From: an uncultured Mucilaginibacter sp.
GTDB taxonomy: Bacteria > Bacteroidota > Bacteroidia > Sphingobacteriales > Sphingobacteriaceae
Assembly (NCBI GenBank): GCA_903864275.1
Contig: CAIPFE010000034.1
Coordinates: forward strand, 28,789 to 92,788
Reading direction: 5' to 3'
DNA: 64,000 nt
Positions within the stretch are counted from its first letter, which is position 1. Every line of letters starts with the position of its first letter. The position numbers and the translations under genes are program-made. Below are positions 62,068 through 64,000 of this stretch, piece after piece. Under the pieces are notes generated by a model that did not search any database, had not been told where the DNA came from, and saw only the letters and a list, made by a program, of their open reading frames with translations.

Positions 62068-62082
62068 TCCCTCCGGCTCCAC
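62068..62082 (+). other. attR of element 1 / attL of element 2
   Basis: TCCCTCCGGCTCCAC is an exact 15-bp copy of the 3' end of ssrA. The integrase gene and end structures of another element begin immediately to the right, so this site is probably shared by two elements in tandem. Confidence 0.85.
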
Positions 62083-62105
62083 AGAATTCGGTATCAAAAC
62101 CAACT

Positions 62106-62144
62106 AAAAGCCTGCAAATCAAATGATTGCAGGCTTTTGTTTTT
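62106..62144 (+). terminator. Terminator at the start of element 2
   Basis: A 12-bp perfect stem AAAAGCCTGCAA with TTGCAGGCTTTT (62106-62117, 62127-62138), followed by T residues. It occupies the same position relative to att as the ssrA-downstream terminator in element 1. Confidence 0.85.
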
Positions 62145-62192
62145 TAGTCAAAGTCCTTAATTATACACCAATTCCCGGCAAAAAGGGGCGTA

Positions 62193-62233
62193 ATTCGGTG
62201 AGTAGATTTCGGATACATTACTACTCACCGAAT
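62193..62233. repeat. 13-bp inverted repeat of element 2
   Basis: ATTCGGTGAGTAG (62193-62205) and CTACTCACCGAAT (62221-62233) are perfect inverted repeats, followed by AGCTTATAA. This is the same layout as the GGTGACC inverted repeat of element 1 but with a different core sequence. Confidence 0.7.
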
Positions 62234-62334
62234 AGCTTATAACCAATTGATATACAGCATGTTCAAAAAATGAACATCTTGACTGGACGTATCTGCAAAG
62301 CTAAATTTGTTTCACTTTTTAATGTAAAAACATT

Positions 62335-63552
62335 ATGAAAACCAATTTCAGCTTACTCTTCTATATGAAGAAGCAAAAAAACTATCAATCTGGCTCTGCT
62401 CCGATCTACATTCGATTCACTGTCAGCGGAAAACGATCAGAAACAACCACTGGACGTGAATGCGAACCTGCCCGTTGGAATACAGGCGTAGGCCGTGCCA
62501 ACGGCACAAAAGAAGACATCAGGGCATTTAATGCCTATCTGGACAACCTGCAAAATCAGGTTTATGAAGCACACCGTTTATTAACCGAGGCAAATAGCGT
62601 GGTTACTGCTGAAACTTTGAAAAACAAATTCTTAGGTAAGGGTGAAAAATCTATAATGCTTTTAGATGTATTTAAAGACCACAATAAAAAAGTCGCTACG
62701 TTGGTGGGTAATGAATATGCCGCCGGGACTTATACCCGATACCAAACCTCGTTAAAGCACACATTAAATTATTTGCGATGGAAGTATAAAATATCTGATA
62801 TAGCAATCGAGAAAATCGACCATGATTTTATTACCAATTATGAGTTTTATCTTCGTTCTGAACGTAAATGCGCTAATAACTCTGCTTATAAGTATATCAA
62901 GAATTTTAAAAAAATCATTGGAATATGTGTAAAAAGCGGATGGCTAACTACAGACCCCTTTGTTAATTACAAAATAAAAATCAAACAGGTTGATCGCGTA
63001 TTTCTCAATCAGGACGAATTGCAAGCGATGGCTGATAAAGTTTTTTCCACTGATCGCCTTAACATAGTAAGGGATATTTTCGTTTTCTGTTGCTTTACAG
63101 GATTAGCATACGCTGATGTGAAAAAGCTGAAAAGCATGGAAATCGTGAAAGGCGTTGACGGGGAAATGTGGATAAATACCAAAAGGAAAAAGACCGATAC
63201 GCCAAGCCGAATACCTTTATTACCAGTTGCCCTAAATTTGTTAGATAAATATTCAGATCATCCTATTTGTTGCAATACAGGCAAAGCCCTACCGGTATCT
63301 TCTAATCAGAAAATGAACGCTTATCTTAAGGAGATTGCCGGTATTTGTGAGATAAACAAAGATTTAACCTTCCATATTGCCCGGCATACTTTTGCAACTA
63401 CAGTAACGCTCTTAAATGGCGTACCCATTGAAAGCGTATCGAAGATGTTAGGGCATACCAATATTAAGACGACACAACATTATGCCAAAATACTGGATAT
63501 TAAGGTTGGGGCTGATATGGCTATGCTAAAGCAGAAATACACCACTAAATAA
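62335..63552 (+). CDS. Tyrosine recombinase/integrase of element 2
   Basis: 405 residues, paralogous to the element 1 integrase along its whole length (for example YEFYLRSERKCANNS). HIARHTFAT, LGHTNI and TTQHYAKIL hold the catalytic His, Arg, His and Tyr; the first Arg position again reads TGLAYADVKKL. It is the integrase-proximal gene of a second island that starts at the shared att site and continues beyond the window. Confidence 0.92.
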   Translation: MKTNFSLLFYMKKQKNYQSGSAPIYIRFTVSGKRSETTTGRECEPARWNTGVGRANGTKEDIRAFNAYLDNLQNQVYEAHRLLTEANSVVTAETLKNKFLGKGEKSIMLLDVFKDHNKKVATLVGNEYAAGTYTRYQTSLKHTLNYLRWKYKISDIAIEKIDHDFITNYEFYLRSERKCANNSAYKYIKNFKKIIGICVKSGWLTTDPFVNYKIKIKQVDRVFLNQDELQAMADKVFSTDRLNIVRDIFVFCCFTGLAYADVKKLKSMEIVKGVDGEMWINTKRKKTDTPSRIPLLPVALNLLDKYSDHPICCNTGKALPVSSNQKMNAYLKEIAGICEINKDLTFHIARHTFATTVTLLNGVPIESVSKMLGHTNIKTTQHYAKILDIKVGADMAMLKQKYTTK

Positions 63553-63632
63553 ATTCTCTATTAGCCCTGGTATTGCGATATGTGATACCGGGCTTCAAAA
63601 GATTAAAAACTTCACACTTAAAAAGCATCACT

Positions 63633-63914
63633 ATGACAAATCAACTAATGGCCGATGAGCTAATCGTTAATAAAATTTACTTTGTAAGGGGACAAAAAGT
63701 TATGCTGGATGAAGATTTGGCGGAACTCTATCAGGTAACAACTGGTAATTTAAACAAAGCCGTTGCCCGGAATATCAAGCGTTTCCCTGAAGATTTTTCA
63801 TTTCGTCTGACTGATGAAGAATATAAAAACTTGCTCTTCCAAAATGGAATAGCAAGTTGGGGTGGATATACCGCTGATATTGACCACCCAATTCCGGCGG
63901 AATGTGACCAGTGA
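63633..63914 (+). pseudogene. ORF6N-domain protein truncated by an insertion sequence
   Basis: ORF6N DNA-binding domain proteins are usually 150-300 residues. Here KIYFVRGQKVMLDEDLAELYQVTTGNLNKA starts normally and the motif runs to NGIASWGG near residue 78, where the normal RRKLPYAFTEQG continuation is lost. The frame then reads YTADIDHPIPAECDQ, which is IS-derived, and stops. It is a broken phage or element-type gene. Confidence 0.8.
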
Positions 63915-64000
63915 TTCCGCGTCAAATTGACCACCCCATTCCGGGGCAAACTGACCAGGCATTCCGGGCCAAACTGACCACCCCGAACGAGCAGCTAATG
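63875..64000 (+). mobile_element. Left end of an IS21-like insertion sequence
   Basis: Starting near a TG (63875), the sequence repeats TTGACCACCC-AATTCCGG-like units several times (63880-63985), with TGACCACCCCATTCCGG and TGACCACCCCGAACG variants. Repeated transposase-binding units near the terminus and a TG end are typical of IS21-family elements. The downstream istA would begin at or after the final ATG (63998). The element interrupts the ORF6N gene. Confidence 0.55.

Larger units (their letters stand above)
49018..62082. mobile_element. Integrated mobilisable element in ssrA (element 1)
   Basis: About 13 kb between 15-bp direct repeats. It carries a tyrosine recombinase (left end), a relaxase operon with candidate oriT, an excisionase-like gene, regulators and AbiE genes. 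No type IV secretion genes are present, so it is probably mobilised by a helper rather than self-conjugative. GGTGACC repeats occur near both ends (49120-49139 and 61990-62010), as expected for recombinase-arm or accessory sites. Many cargo genes are AT-rich compared with the host. Confidence 0.85.

Overview
The window looks like a chromosome segment of a Bacteroidota bacterium of the Sphingobacteriaceae, most like Mucilaginibacter or Pedobacter. This is inferred from gene content (fused branched-chain E1, BatA-like membrane protein, DUF4199 and THX proteins, GH3 enzyme, Bacteroidota-type integrases), from TAnnTTTG-type -7 promoter boxes, and from a tmRNA tag ending in ALAA. No taxonomic search was run.

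1-44,800 is ordinary core chromosome. It holds carbohydrate enzymes (GH13, GH20, GH26), nitrogen and gamma-glutamyl metabolism (a GS-like ligase, a gamma-glutamylcyclotransferase fold protein and type II glutamine synthetase), malate dehydrogenase, two periplasmic TonB_C proteins, an M1 peptidase, two glycosyltransferases, a GH3 enzyme, dxr-rseP, a catalytically dead-looking dihydroorotase, trxB, a biotin-dependent carboxyltransferase, two L,D-transpeptidases and a fused branched-chain E1. Several intergenic gaps carry dispersed inverted-repeat elements: two full 160-bp double-hairpin copies, a 166-bp element, and shorter arms. One single-gene cassette (GxxExxY) is bounded by 29-bp inverted repeats.

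44,800-47,000 is an AT-rich island of small orphan genes. It has terminal inverted repeats and an 8-bp direct repeat, and it splits a copy of the double-hairpin repeat. A PLP aminotransferase and the tmRNA gene ssrA follow.

49,018-62,082 is an integrated mobile element of about 13 kb inserted at the 3' end of ssrA. It has a 15-bp att direct repeat at both ends, a tyrosine recombinase at the left end, poorly characterised cargo (secreted proteins, a formylglutamate-amidohydrolase-like protein, a pseudogene), a long-inverted-repeat non-coding locus, a xenobiotic-response-type (XRE) regulator, a mobilisation operon next to an array of palindromes that may be oriT, an excisionase-like gene between two paralogous winged-helix-like genes, and an AbiE-type toxin-antitoxin pair at the right end. 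A second, related integrase starts immediately after the right att site, so two elements appear to sit in tandem at ssrA. The second element's ORF6N gene is cut by the end of an IS21-like insertion sequence that runs off the window.
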